DNA of 64,000 nucleotides from Bryobacteraceae bacterium (GTDB lineage Bacteria; Acidobacteriota; Terriglobia; Bryobacterales; Bryobacteraceae): NCBI GenBank assembly GCA_025056455.1, contig JANWVY010000002.1, forward strand, positions 110,737 to 174,736, in the 5' to 3' direction. The position numbers and the translations under genes are program-made. Positions 26,558 to 36,042 of this stretch are shown piece after piece. Each line of letters starts with the position of its first letter. The first letter of the stretch is position 1. The notes under the pieces are model-generated. The model was not told where the DNA came from. It was given only the letters and a program-made list of their open reading frames with translations, and made no database searches.

Positions 26558-27775
26558 ATGACAGGGCTCAGCCGTCGGGCGGTTAGCAAACAGCTGCTCC
26601 TCGCGCTTGCAGCGACAGCGGCCCGGGCGGCGGCGCTGCCAAAGATTCAACGCATCATCACCCACAAGCATACGATTCACTCCCGTGATTACTTGTTTGT
26701 TGAGCTTCGCACCGACGCAGGATTAACAGGGCTGGGCGAAGCTTCCCTACCCTACCGGGTAGACATTGTCGAACAAGCCGTGCTCTGGCTTGAGCCGCAT
26801 TTAAAAGGCCAGCCCGCCAGCGGGATTGAGGACCAGTGGCACCGCATGCGGCTTGATCTTTCTCGCTGGCGCGATGGCTCGGTGCTGATGACCGCGCTTG
26901 CCTCCATCGATCTTGCCCTATGGGACTTGGAGGGAAAACGTCTCGGCGAGCCCGTGTGGCGACTGGCTGGCGCGGCTGCGCCCAAGCCACTCCGCGTTTA
27001 CTACAGCCACTGGGACCACGGGCTTCGCGAACGTTCTCCGCAAGGATGGGCCGACTGGACGGCAAAGACCATAGCAGCCGGCTGGGATGCCGTGAAGTGG
27101 GTGGTGCCGCGCGCTCCGACCGAACGAGAACGTATCCGCCGTACGGTTGCAGACCTCGAAGCGGTACGCAAAGCAGCCGGTGACGACTTCGACATCGCGC
27201 TCGAAATGTTTGAAACATTTTCGGTACGCTCTGCTCTGGACTTCGCCCGCGCAGTGGCGCCCTACCGGCCATGGTTTATCGAAGAGCCGGTCCTGCGAGA
27301 AAATCCCCAGGCGCTGGGTGAAGTGGCTGCGCAAAGCCCTGTGCCAATCGCCGCCGGCGAAGGTTTACTGCTCCGGTCGGACTTCAAAGCGCTGCTCGAC
27401 GCTCGCGGCGCACGCATCCTTCAGCCCGATGTGATTCATTGTGGCGGAATCACCGAATTTCGAAAAATCGCTGCTTTGGGGGAGCTTTACGGCGCGGAGA
27501 TTTGCCCCCACATGTGGTACGGACCGGTCGCCCATGTGGCGTCCCTCCAGGCCGTGGCCGCGGTGCGCAATTTTCTGGCACAGGAGTGGGATGGGGAGAG
27601 CGAAAACCTGTTTGCGGAAATCACGCAAGGCACACTGCCGCGGCAGAAATCTGGCTGCGTCGTGGCCTCCTCGAAGCCAGGATTCGGCTTGGAGATGGAT
27701 TGGGAGCTGCTGGAAAGACGTTTTCCTTATCAAGGCCGCCGTGTGACTCCACAGATTACGCCAAGGCCGCAGTAG
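26558..27775 (+). CDS. Enolase-superfamily (mandelate racemase/muconate lactonizing enzyme) protein, RR export signal
   Basis: About 405 residues from the ATG at 26558, preceded by GAGGGTGG; an ATG at 26534 is in frame but lacks a good site. The N-terminus SRRAVSKQLLLALAATAARA is a Tat-like signal. The MR_MLE capping domain begins at RIITHKHTIHSRDYLFVELR with TGLGEAS. The barrel shows WDAVKWVVPRA, DIALEMFETF, RPWFIEEPVL, PIAAGEGLLLRSD and ILQPDVIHCGGITEF, which carry the acidic metal ligands of the family. It is probably a sugar-acid dehydratase or epimerase; the substrate cannot be read. Confidence 0.87.
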   Translation: MTGLSRRAVSKQLLLALAATAARAAALPKIQRIITHKHTIHSRDYLFVELRTDAGLTGLGEASLPYRVDIVEQAVLWLEPHLKGQPASGIEDQWHRMRLDLSRWRDGSVLMTALASIDLALWDLEGKRLGEPVWRLAGAAAPKPLRVYYSHWDHGLRERSPQGWADWTAKTIAAGWDAVKWVVPRAPTERERIRRTVADLEAVRKAAGDDFDIALEMFETFSVRSALDFARAVAPYRPWFIEEPVLRENPQALGEVAAQSPVPIAAGEGLLLRSDFKALLDARGARILQPDVIHCGGITEFRKIAALGELYGAEICPHMWYGPVAHVASLQAVAAVRNFLAQEWDGESENLFAEITQGTLPRQKSGCVVASSKPGFGLEMDWELLERRFPYQGRRVTPQITPRPQ

Positions 27776-27839
27776 GGGATACGCTCCGCGGCGCTCGCTG
27801 TTCCGTAGGCAGCGCTGGCTCTTCAGTATACTGTCGGCT

Positions 27840-28601
27840 ATGGGGCTGAACTGGAGGCTGGGGATCCTCGCCCTTCCCGTCCTGCTGGCCGGACAGTCGG
27901 CTCACGACCCGGTTCCGGACATTCCACTCGGCAAGCGAATTTTTGAATCGCAGTGCGCTGTATGTCACGGTCAGGACGGCAGCGGAGGACGCGGACCGGC
28001 ACTCAACCGGCCCACGCTGCTCAAAGCGCCCGACGATCAAAGCTTACGCCGGGCAATCGCCGAAGGATTACCGCCAGAAATGCCCGGTGCTTGGCAGCTT
28101 TCTGTGCGAGAGGTAGCCAGCGTTGCAGCCTATGTTCGAAGTCTTGGCTCTGTGCCGGTCGAGCCCTTGAAAGGCGATCCCACTCGGGGCAAGCTCGTCT
28201 ACCAGTCCAAAGGCTGCGCAAGCTGTCACATCATTCAAGGTCAGGGGCGGGCGCATGGCCCCGAGTTGACCGCGATTGGAGCGAAACGTAACGCCGCTTT
28301 TCTCCGCGAGGCGATCCGAAATCCGGCCGCTGAGCTGGCTGAGGATTATCTGCTGGTGGAAATAGAGACCCGCAGTGGCCAGAGGATTCGCGGCGTTCGT
28401 TTAAGTGAGGACCCATTTACGATCCAGCTGCGCGACACAGCCCAGGGGCGGTTCCACAGTTTTCGGAAAAATGCCCTCAAAGATGTGCGCCGGCTGCTCT
28501 CGGAAAGCAGTATGCCAGCTTACGATGAAGCCTCGCTGCCAGCAGCGGAACTAGAGGACCTTGTGGCGTATCTGGCTACGCTTCGCGGAGGACCGCAATG
28601 A
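27840..28601 (+). CDS. Secreted dihaem c-type cytochrome
   Basis: 253 residues with a signal peptide (MGLNWRLGILALPVLLAGQS). Two haem-binding motifs: CAVCH at 39-43 and CASCH at 126-130. The second domain has HGPELTAIGAKRNAAFLREA and a later ELEDLVAYLATLRG, typical of cytochrome domains paired with PQQ enzymes. It overlaps the PQQ-dehydrogenase start by four bases (ATGA), so they are coupled. Its role is probably to take electrons from the dehydrogenase in the periplasm. Confidence 0.9.
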   Translation: MGLNWRLGILALPVLLAGQSAHDPVPDIPLGKRIFESQCAVCHGQDGSGGRGPALNRPTLLKAPDDQSLRRAIAEGLPPEMPGAWQLSVREVASVAAYVRSLGSVPVEPLKGDPTRGKLVYQSKGCASCHIIQGQGRAHGPELTAIGAKRNAAFLREAIRNPAAELAEDYLLVEIETRSGQRIRGVRLSEDPFTIQLRDTAQGRFHSFRKNALKDVRRLLSESSMPAYDEASLPAAELEDLVAYLATLRGGPQ

Positions 28602-30187
28602 GAAGCTTCTTTGCTGTGTATGCGCTGTGGATCTGGCCCTCAGTCACTTGGTGCCAGAAGCCCGTGCCTTACTCTCGCATCTTGGAAGCGCCGCTCAAGG
28701 AACCTGGCAGCTGGCTGACCTACTCGGGAAATTATCAAGGACACCGGTTTTCGCCGCTCCAGGAGATCACGACGGCCAACGTCCACCAGTTGCGCGTTCG
28801 CTGGGCCTACCAGTTTCCCTTGGCGCGCACCGAGGTTTCACCCATCGTGGCGGATGGCGTGATGTACATTACAGCGCCCAATCAGGCTGCTGCCTTGGAT
28901 CTCCGGACCGGGCGGCCGCTGTGGAAGTGGGAGCGCCCGGTCCCCGCGGATTACCAATCGATTGGTTTCAGTCGGGTCAATCGCGGACCGGCGATCCTCG
29001 ATGACAAGCTTTTTGTGGCGACCTTGGATTGCTACCTGGTGGCTCTTGATCTAGCAACTGGACAGCAGCGGTGGGCGGTTCGCGTCGCCGACTATAAGCC
29101 AGGTTATTCCATGACCTTGGCACCGTTAGCGGTGAAGGACAAAGTGATTGTCGGCCTCAGCGGCGGCGAAGCTGGCATCCGGGGATTTATCGACGCCTAT
29201 TACGCTGCTAGCGGCAAACGCGCCTGGCGTTTCTATACCATTCCTGGTCCGGGAGAAAAGGGCAACGAGACCTGGTCCGGCGATAGCTGGAAAACCGGCG
29301 GCGGATCGACTTGGGTCACTGGTTCTTACGACCCCTCACTGAATCTGCTCTACTGGGGTGTCGGCAATCCAGGACCAGATTGGAACGGTGACAAAAGGCT
29401 TGGCGACAACCTCTACACCTGTTCGTTTGTCGCCTTGGACGCCGATACAGGCAAGCTGCGATGGTACTTCCAATTCACACCACACGACACCCATGATTGG
29501 GATGCTACGCACGTCCCGGTGTTGATCGACGCCGAGATTCGCGGACGCATGCGAAAGTTAGTCGTCAACCCCAATCGAAACGCGTTTTACTATGTGCTGG
29601 ACCGGGAGACGGGCGAGTTCCTCGCCGGCCGTCCCTACGCGAAGCAAACTTGGGCCAAAGGCCTGGATGACCGCGGCCGCCCAATTCTCGTTCCAGGCAT
29701 GGATCCATCGGAAGAGGGTACGCTGGTCTGGCCCAGCCTCAACGGGGCTACAGTTTGGTTTAGTCCTTCCTACAGCCCGCAAACAAAGCTCGTTTACGTT
29801 TCGACACGTGAAGTCGGAGCGATTTACTACAAGCGGGAAGCGGAGTATAAGCCCGGCACATTTTTTGCCGGGGGCGGTGAACGGCGCATTTCCGCCAAGG
29901 AACAGTGGGGAGCGCTCCGTGCATTAGAAGCAACCACTGGCAAGCTGGTGTGGGAATTCCGGCTGGCCTCCCCGCCCTGGGCAGGAGTACTTTCTACAGC
30001 TGGCGGCTTAGTTTTTTCGGGCACGAACGAAGGCAACATCTTCGCTCTGGATGCACAGACCGGTAAACCGCTCTGGGATTTTCAGGCCGGCGGACAAGTC
30101 AGCTCCAACCCGATTTCTTTCGAGATTGACGGACATCAGCACATCGCTCTGGCCGCCGAGCGGGTGCTTTTCGTGTTCGGCTTGTAG
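28598..30187 (+). CDS. PQQ-dependent dehydrogenase (alcohol dehydrogenase family)
   Basis: 529 residues, signal peptide MRSFFAVYALWIWPSVTW, strong GGAGG before the ATG. An eight-bladed propeller starts with SWLTYSGNYQGHRFSPLQEI. Blades end in repeated W-motifs such as AALDLRTGRPLWKWE and VALDLATGQQRWAV. Ca/Ln site residues visible: GLSGGEAGIRG (Glu), GVGNPGPDWNG (Asn) and TPHDTHDWDATHVP with Asp300 and Asp302. The Asp-x-Asp spacing resembles the lanthanide-type (XoxF-like) pattern. No vicinal Cys-Cys pair is seen. The substrate is probably an alcohol or sugar alcohol oxidised in the periplasm, with electrons passed to the adjacent cytochrome. Confidence 0.9.
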   Translation: MRSFFAVYALWIWPSVTWCQKPVPYSRILEAPLKEPGSWLTYSGNYQGHRFSPLQEITTANVHQLRVRWAYQFPLARTEVSPIVADGVMYITAPNQAAALDLRTGRPLWKWERPVPADYQSIGFSRVNRGPAILDDKLFVATLDCYLVALDLATGQQRWAVRVADYKPGYSMTLAPLAVKDKVIVGLSGGEAGIRGFIDAYYAASGKRAWRFYTIPGPGEKGNETWSGDSWKTGGGSTWVTGSYDPSLNLLYWGVGNPGPDWNGDKRLGDNLYTCSFVALDADTGKLRWYFQFTPHDTHDWDATHVPVLIDAEIRGRMRKLVVNPNRNAFYYVLDRETGEFLAGRPYAKQTWAKGLDDRGRPILVPGMDPSEEGTLVWPSLNGATVWFSPSYSPQTKLVYVSTREVGAIYYKREAEYKPGTFFAGGGERRISAKEQWGALRALEATTGKLVWEFRLASPPWAGVLSTAGGLVFSGTNEGNIFALDAQTGKPLWDFQAGGQVSSNPISFEIDGHQHIALAAERVLFVFGL

Positions 30188-30220
30188 CTCTCATCAGGCA
30201 GTGGCGGGCCGCATCTAGCC

Positions 30221-31876
30221 TCACTCGATCGCCTCTGCGTGCAAAACCCAATCCTGTTGATCCGGAGCACGGAATTCGTAGCGCGTCATGGCGTCGAGCT
30301 GTTGCGTGGCCGAAGACTGGCCCGTGCGCGGATTGAAGGTGCGAAGTCGATAAGAGCGAGGCCGGGCGGCGAACTCAACGCTGACAGCTTCCGTCGTGCC
30401 CCGGACATAGACCACGTAGGTATGGCCCGGATCAGCCAGCGCCCAGTAGGTCAACACGGGAGGATGAACATCGCGACCCGGACCAGCAACATCGTCGCTG
30501 CGCGCCACCTTCGAACGTAGCAGCTCATCAGCAGGCTGGAGCTTCCACCAGTCGAGCGATTCAAAAAAATCTCGAATCAGGGTGCACTGCTGCTCCCACA
30601 TTTTGTTTTTGGAAGCCCCTGGATCAAACGGTCCGGGGTCACGCCGCCCGCCAAAGTAAGTTGTGCCAAAACCGGTCACGAAATAGCCTCCCGCCATCAC
30701 GATGTCCCAGCTTGCGTGGCGCATTTCGTCCAAGCTGTAACTGTTGGATTTATCCGGACGCCCGTCGCCATCCTGGTCGCGCAATAAGTAGCCATATTCG
30801 CTGTTTACGACTGGGCCAAGGGCCGCCCGCGAGAGAAGGACCCGACCATGGAGGTGGTGATAGTTCTGCTGATAATCGGCAAAGTCCAGCCAGCCCGCCT
30901 CGCGGAATTCCCGTACGCTGCCATGTTGCGCCATCGGATGGATCGCCAACATGCGGTCATGCGGATCGCTGCTGGCAAGCTCCTGACCAATGGAGACGAA
31001 TTCCTCGAAAATTTCCTCCTCAGGAGCTGGTTTGCGGGTGCGCGCCTCAGCATGCCACTCGCCCGAGACAATAAAGTAGACATCGAAGGCGCTAAACCGG
31101 GCAGCAACATAGCGCGCGTAGCGCTTTCGCGACTCAAGGTTGGGAAAGCGGCGCCAGGCAAACGGCTCCTGCTGACGCTTGTCACCCCACGCTAGCGCAA
31201 GGCCAACCGTCACACCGTAGCGGTTGGCAAAGGCAATTCGCTCTTCTGCCTCGCGAAAGTAATCCGGATTGATCTGCTCGTCTGGCAGCGAGCGCCAGGG
31301 GGGGCCGTTGCGGTTTCCATCTCCAGCTTCACTAAGCAACATCGTGTGAATCACATTGAATCGCTGGGCGGCTCGCTCTTTCAGATAACGTTCGGCTGCG
31401 GCGCGGTCGTGTTTCTCCTCGGCGATATCGGTGAGGTAGGCCCATGCCGTATCGCCGAGAAACCAGAACAGCTGGCCGTTCTGCCGTTCGAAGTGGTGCG
31501 GCCACGCCCGAGAGGCTCGAATCCCGCCCACTCGCGCGGAAGGGCGGCACACCAGGCGCCCCGACCTGCCATCTAAGCCCAGATCGTTCGAAGAAACGCG
31601 CCACCGCCACACTCCAACAGCGTCTGGACTCAACCGGAGTTTAAAGACTCGCCCGCCATCCCAAAATAGCGGCAGGCGCCAGGTGGAGCCGTCCGGTTTG
31701 GTGAGGGTCGCCTGGGCAGCGACATCGCGGTAGGGATTGCCGTAGGCGCCTGAAGCCTCAAGCGCGGTTTCCCAAACACCGAACTTCTCTACCTCCAGTT
31801 GTCCGAAGGCGGTGGCCATGCAGAGAATCCAGGCGAGAGCGCCAGGCAAAAACTTATGTAGCAAGCGAAGGCGCAT
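30221..31876 (-). CDS. DUF5060/DUF4038 secreted glycosidase-like protein (apiosidase-like)
   Basis: 551 residues, signal peptide MRLRLLHKFLPGALAWILCM. An N-terminal beta domain (about 28-115, VEKFGVWETALEASGAYGNP) is DUF5060-like. The TIM barrel is DUF4038: FFWLGDTAWAYLTDIAEEK, AQRFNVIHTMLLSEAGDGNR, ERIAFANRYGVTVGLALAWG, VYFIVSGEWHAEART (acid residue in GEWH) and LGPVVNSEYGYLL. A C-terminal beta domain follows (VVYVRGTTEAVSVEF). DUF4038 includes GH140-type apiosidases and relatives. It probably degrades a plant-type polysaccharide outside the cell; the linkage is unknown. Confidence 0.85.
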   Translation of the reverse strand: MRLRLLHKFLPGALAWILCMATAFGQLEVEKFGVWETALEASGAYGNPYRDVAAQATLTKPDGSTWRLPLFWDGGRVFKLRLSPDAVGVWRWRVSSNDLGLDGRSGRLVCRPSARVGGIRASRAWPHHFERQNGQLFWFLGDTAWAYLTDIAEEKHDRAAAERYLKERAAQRFNVIHTMLLSEAGDGNRNGPPWRSLPDEQINPDYFREAEERIAFANRYGVTVGLALAWGDKRQQEPFAWRRFPNLESRKRYARYVAARFSAFDVYFIVSGEWHAEARTRKPAPEEEIFEEFVSIGQELASSDPHDRMLAIHPMAQHGSVREFREAGWLDFADYQQNYHHLHGRVLLSRAALGPVVNSEYGYLLRDQDGDGRPDKSNSYSLDEMRHASWDIVMAGGYFVTGFGTTYFGGRRDPGPFDPGASKNKMWEQQCTLIRDFFESLDWWKLQPADELLRSKVARSDDVAGPGRDVHPPVLTYWALADPGHTYVVYVRGTTEAVSVEFAARPRSYRLRTFNPRTGQSSATQQLDAMTRYEFRAPDQQDWVLHAEAIE

Positions 31877-32028
31877 CGAGTTGCTAAGCGTTTAGCATAG
31901 CAGTTGCTGAAAGCCCTGCGACATTCACGCTTTTCGCTCTTTTTTGTTTGCCGAGCATTCCGTAGCCCGGCAACAGACCAGCTGGGCCGCCTCTCGCGAG
32001 GGCAAGCACAAGCACCCTCACCGCTCGT

Positions 32029-35000
32029 CTAATCGGCTCTCGCGGCCATTGCGTAGCTGCTGGAGACAGCCGGAAGAGGCGCACTTTGGCCAAAGCGCAC
32101 GGAGACAATCTTTGAAACACCCGGCTCCTGCATCGTGACGCCGTACAACATCTCTGAAGCTTCCATCGTGCGCTTGGCGTGGGTAATGATGATGAACTGC
32201 GTGGAACGGGACATTTCTTTTAGCAACCGTACCAAGCGCGTGATGTTGGCTTCATCCAGCGCGGCATCCACTTCGTCGAGCACGCAGAACGGGCTCGGTT
32301 GGTAGCGGAAGATGGCCAGCAGAAGCGCCATCGCGGTGAGCGACCGTTCGCCGCCGCTTAACAACAGGACGTTTTGCAGCCGTTTGCCGGGCGGCGAAGC
32401 CATGATATCGATGCCGGACTCAGCTGGATTCTCCGGATCGGTGAGCCGCATCTCGCCGACCCCACCTTGGAATAAGGTTTGAAACAACTCCCGGAAATTC
32501 CGGTTGATCGCTTCAAAGGCCTCAGAAAATCGCTTTCTTGACTCGGTGTCGATCTCCTCAATGGCCTTTTCCGTGTCGCGAATCGAATCGAGAAGATCTT
32601 GCCGCTGCGCGTTCAGGAAGTCATAGCGCTGTTGCGCCTCCTCGAATTCGGCGAGCGCGTTGGGATTGACCGGCCCGAGGTTGTCGATCTTGCCGCGCAC
32701 CTCCTGATATTTCGCCTCCCACTCTGCTAAAGCCGCCTCATCCACCGTGTCGGCGGGGTCCAGGGCGAGATCTTCCACGCCGCATTGCAGTTCTTTGCGG
32801 CAAGTCTCTGCCAGATAATGCAACTCGGATTGGAGCTTGACGAGTTGTACTTCGAGCTGGGAGCGCGCCTCATTGCTTGCCGCCAGCTCAGCCCGTAATG
32901 AGCGCAACGATTCCTCCGCCTGGGCCAGCGCCTGGCGCGCCTCCAACTCTTGGGCCTCGAGCTTACGGACTTGGCCATCCAGTTTCTCCAGCTCGCTGTG
33001 ATAGCTGGCAAGCCGGCCGTCAATTTCCAAGTTGTCTGCAAGCAGGCGCGCTCTCTCCACACCCAACCGCTGTAACTCCAAGCTCAGCTCCTCGCGTTGC
33101 TTGGCCAGGTCTCGAAGCTGGGCGTCGAGACGCGCGCGTGCGGCTTGTTCTGAGCGCCCGCGCTCTTCGAGCCCGGCCAACTCGGCGCGAAGAGCCGAGT
33201 GTTCTTCGGCGAAGTGGGCGCTCTGCTGCTGCATCTCAGCGAGCGCCATGCGCGCCTCCTCGAGGGCTGCTTCGTGGCTGGATCGCATCTGCTCGGCAGC
33301 ATTCAGCTGATCCTGCATCGCGCTCTGCCTCTGGCGCGCCTTTTCGCCTTCGGCAGCAAGCCTCTGGAGTTCGAGCCGAACAACCGAAATTCGCTGGTTG
33401 GTGCGGTTGAGCTCTTCCGAGAGCTTGCGCATGTCGTGATCAAGCGCCAGGGCATCCTTTTCTTGAGCTTGCTGAAGCCCGCGTAGACGCTCGAGGTCCT
33501 CGGTGAGAATTTGGATCTCATGTTCGAGGCCTTCGAGCGTTGCGGCGGCCTGCTCAACCTGCGATTGCTTATCACCAACAGCTGCCGTCAGTTCGCGAAG
33601 CTCTCGCTTGAGCGCCAGAGGACCGCTCCCCGTCTTCTTACCCCCACTCACCGCGTGGCCATGATAAGAAACTCCATCCGGCAGCAGAAAATAAAGATCC
33701 GGATATTCCAGCGCTAGACGCCGCGCAGCGTCGCGATCCTCAACCAGAAAACAGCGGGCAAGCCTCGGAATGTAGTCTACCGGCGCCTGGGTGAGGCCGT
33801 TCGTGAGGCGGAGCTGGGCGCTTAAGCGCGCTACCACCCCGGTATCGCGTCCAATGACTGGCTCTCGCCGGCTCTCATAAGCCAGCTTTGTCTCGGGTTC
33901 CGGATGAACGAAAAAGGTGGCCCGGCCGTCGAGATCGCCGCGCATCAAATCGACACCCTGGTGCGCTTCGGCCCAGTTCCGTACCACAACATATTCGAGT
34001 TCTTCGTGCAGGAATTCCTCGGTGGCCTTCTCCCAGCGAGCATCCACTTCGAGGAAGTCTGCCAGTACGCCAAGCGGCTCCAAATTTCCGGCTTGCTTTT
34101 TCTCAATAGCCTCAAACAAGCGCTTGACGGATTCAGTCGTATAGGAGCGATGGGAAAGAACATCGCGGGTCGATTCAAGACGCGCCTTCAGACGCGACAG
34201 CTCGGCGCGGAGCTCTTCGAGGCGCGTGCGCACTTGGCTCGCGCTGGCCCGTTTCGCCTGAAGCTCTTCTTCGGCGCTTCGACGCTGCTCAACAACTGCG
34301 GTCAGTTCGAGCTGTCGGGCCGCTTGCCGCTGGCCAACTTCCTGGCAGCTCGCCTGGAGCCGTTCGAGATCCACTAGTGCGCTTTTTTCTTCGCGCTCAG
34401 CTCTCGCTCGCTCGCGCTCGAGGCCTGAGAGATACTCACTAATCTGAGCCAACTGATTTTTCAGGGAGGAACATTCTCCAAGAAGTCGCAGGACTTCGCG
34501 CCGGCCCGCCTCCAACATTTGCTCCTGTTGCCGCACGGCGGCTTGATGCTGGTCCCTTTGTTGACTTTTTTGCTGTAACCGCAGGCGAGCCTGCTCGATT
34601 TTCTGGTTGAGTTCAGCTAGCAGGTCGGAGCTTGATTCAAACTCGGAGTTGAGCGCTCGAAGACGATTTTCGATTTCCGCCAGCTCGGTCTCACCCTGGC
34701 CAAGGCGAGCGTCGATGTTCACCACCTGGGCGGCTTGCGACTCCAACTTACCCCGTAAGCGCTCCGCCTCGACCCGGAGCTCGGAGAACGATTTGCGGTG
34801 TTGCGTGAGTTGACGCTCGAGAGCGAAACATTGCTCCTGTGCGCTTGCCTGAATCTTTTCCCCTTCTGCGACTTGCTGGGAAAGGGCCTGAAAGGCGCGC
34901 GTTGCTTCATTCAGATCAAGCGCCACACGCGCTGCTTCTCGCTGCCTGAGCTGGTGACGTCCAGCCAGAGCACGGCGCAGATGTCCCAGCATCTCAGTCT

Positions 35001-35847
35001 TGAGCTCTTCAAAGCGCTTGGCCTTGGCCGCTTGCCGTTTGAGTGAATTCGCCTGACGCCCAACCTCCTCCAAGATGTCAAATACGCGTGAGAGGTTTTG
35101 TTTGGCGCTTTCGAGCTTTGCTTCAGCCAGGCGCCTCCTGGTCTTGAAGCGACTCACCCCAGCCGCCTCTTCAATGACGGCCCGCCGCTCTTGTGGCTTC
35201 GTACTCAAAATTTGCGTAATGCGGCCCTGTTCAATGATGGCGTAGCTTTCCGGACCGAGCCCCGTCCCCAGAAAAAGATCCTGGATGTCCCGCAAACGGG
35301 CCGTCTTGCCATTGATTAAATACTCACTCTCCCCAGAACGAAACAGGCGACGCGTAATGGTGATTTCCTGGGCCTTGGCGGCAGCGGGCGGACAGCCCGC
35401 GACGCCGTTGGCGTGGCCGTTTGCATGGCCGTTCCCGTGGGGCTCCCTGTTCCTCTGCACGCGCTGACCCGGGCCTGGGGCAAGGGTCTCTTCGGCAGTG
35501 CAAGCAAGAGGCTCGTCGGCGGTTGCCCTCACTGGCGCTGACGACCCGCTCGCCTGGCGAGCGCCCAGCAGCTCCCCTCCCGGGTCTACGAGCGTCATCG
35601 TCACCGAGGCCATTCCCACAGCCTTGCGGTCGCGGGTTCCGGCAAAGATCACGTCCTCCATACGGTTACCCCGCAGCGTCTTGGCGGATTGCTCGCCGAG
35701 CACCCAACTGATTGCATCTGCAAGGTTTGATTTGCCGCAACCATTGGGCCCCACGATCGCCGTGAAGCCAGTGCCCTGAAAGCGCAGCTCCGTACGGTCG
35801 GCAAAGGATTTAAAGCCTTGAATTTCCAGGCGCTTAATTTGCAACAA
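32029..35847 (-). CDS. smc: Chromosome segregation protein SMC
   Basis: 1272 residues. The N-terminal ATPase head has GPNGCGKS at 33-40 and the ISWVLGEQSAKTLRG stretch. Two long coiled coils (about 240-560 and 740-1090) flank a hinge (AGNLEPLGVLADFLEVDARW, and VSYHGHAVSGGKKTGSGPLA). The C-terminal head has LLLSGGERSLTAMALLL and FCVLDEVDAALDEANI. The N-head contains an extra stretch of about 65 residues (93-158) with low complexity and a GNGHANGHANG repeat that standard SMCs lack. The start is a TTG at 35845-35847 with GAGGGGTGG upstream. It condenses and organises the chromosome with ScpA/ScpB, which are not in the window. Confidence 0.95.
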   Translation of the reverse strand: MLQIKRLEIQGFKSFADRTELRFQGTGFTAIVGPNGCGKSNLADAISWVLGEQSAKTLRGNRMEDVIFAGTRDRKAVGMASVTMTLVDPGGELLGARQASGSSAPVRATADEPLACTAEETLAPGPGQRVQRNREPHGNGHANGHANGVAGCPPAAAKAQEITITRRLFRSGESEYLINGKTARLRDIQDLFLGTGLGPESYAIIEQGRITQILSTKPQERRAVIEEAAGVSRFKTRRRLAEAKLESAKQNLSRVFDILEEVGRQANSLKRQAAKAKRFEELKTEMLGHLRRALAGRHQLRQREAARVALDLNEATRAFQALSQQVAEGEKIQASAQEQCFALERQLTQHRKSFSELRVEAERLRGKLESQAAQVVNIDARLGQGETELAEIENRLRALNSEFESSSDLLAELNQKIEQARLRLQQKSQQRDQHQAAVRQQEQMLEAGRREVLRLLGECSSLKNQLAQISEYLSGLERERARAEREEKSALVDLERLQASCQEVGQRQAARQLELTAVVEQRRSAEEELQAKRASASQVRTRLEELRAELSRLKARLESTRDVLSHRSYTTESVKRLFEAIEKKQAGNLEPLGVLADFLEVDARWEKATEEFLHEELEYVVVRNWAEAHQGVDLMRGDLDGRATFFVHPEPETKLAYESRREPVIGRDTGVVARLSAQLRLTNGLTQAPVDYIPRLARCFLVEDRDAARRLALEYPDLYFLLPDGVSYHGHAVSGGKKTGSGPLALKRELRELTAAVGDKQSQVEQAAATLEGLEHEIQILTEDLERLRGLQQAQEKDALALDHDMRKLSEELNRTNQRISVVRLELQRLAAEGEKARQRQSAMQDQLNAAEQMRSSHEAALEEARMALAEMQQQSAHFAEEHSALRAELAGLEERGRSEQAARARLDAQLRDLAKQREELSLELQRLGVERARLLADNLEIDGRLASYHSELEKLDGQVRKLEAQELEARQALAQAEESLRSLRAELAASNEARSQLEVQLVKLQSELHYLAETCRKELQCGVEDLALDPADTVDEAALAEWEAKYQEVRGKIDNLGPVNPNALAEFEEAQQRYDFLNAQRQDLLDSIRDTEKAIEEIDTESRKRFSEAFEAINRNFRELFQTLFQGGVGEMRLTDPENPAESGIDIMASPPGKRLQNVLLLSGGERSLTAMALLLAIFRYQPSPFCVLDEVDAALDEANITRLVRLLKEMSRSTQFIIITHAKRTMEASEMLYGVTMQEPGVSKIVSVRFGQSAPLPAVSSSYAMAARAD

Positions 35848-35951
35848 CGGCCACCCCTCGTCTACCGCTCAAACCGTGATTGATGCCAGACGCCGTAGGC
35901 GGCTGGCAAGGTTCTCGGGGGATGAAGCAATCATACCGGGAAGTGCGGTGG

Positions 35952-35987
35952 AATGCAAGCGGCATACACCTTATAGTGGCTTGCATT
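35952..35987. promoter_or_regulatory. Inverted repeat over the smc promoter (candidate operator)
   Basis: AATGCAAGC at 35952-35960 and GCTTGCATT at 35979-35987 are perfect nine-base arms separated by 18 bases. They flank the candidate -10 box of smc on either side. The arrangement fits a dimeric repressor site or a stem in DNA; the binding protein is unknown. Confidence 0.5.
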
Positions 35988-35999
35988 TCATCGAGTCTA
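35970..35999 (-). promoter_or_regulatory. Candidate sigma70-type promoter for smc
   Basis: Reading leftwards: TAGACT (35999-35994) as -35, an 18-base spacer, and TATAAG (35975-35970) as -10. The smc start lies about 120 bases downstream. The boxes match four and five of six consensus positions. Confidence 0.45.
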
Positions 36000-36042
36000 T
36001 ATGCAGTATCCTGGCTCCCAGCAAACCCTATTTTTCAATGTA

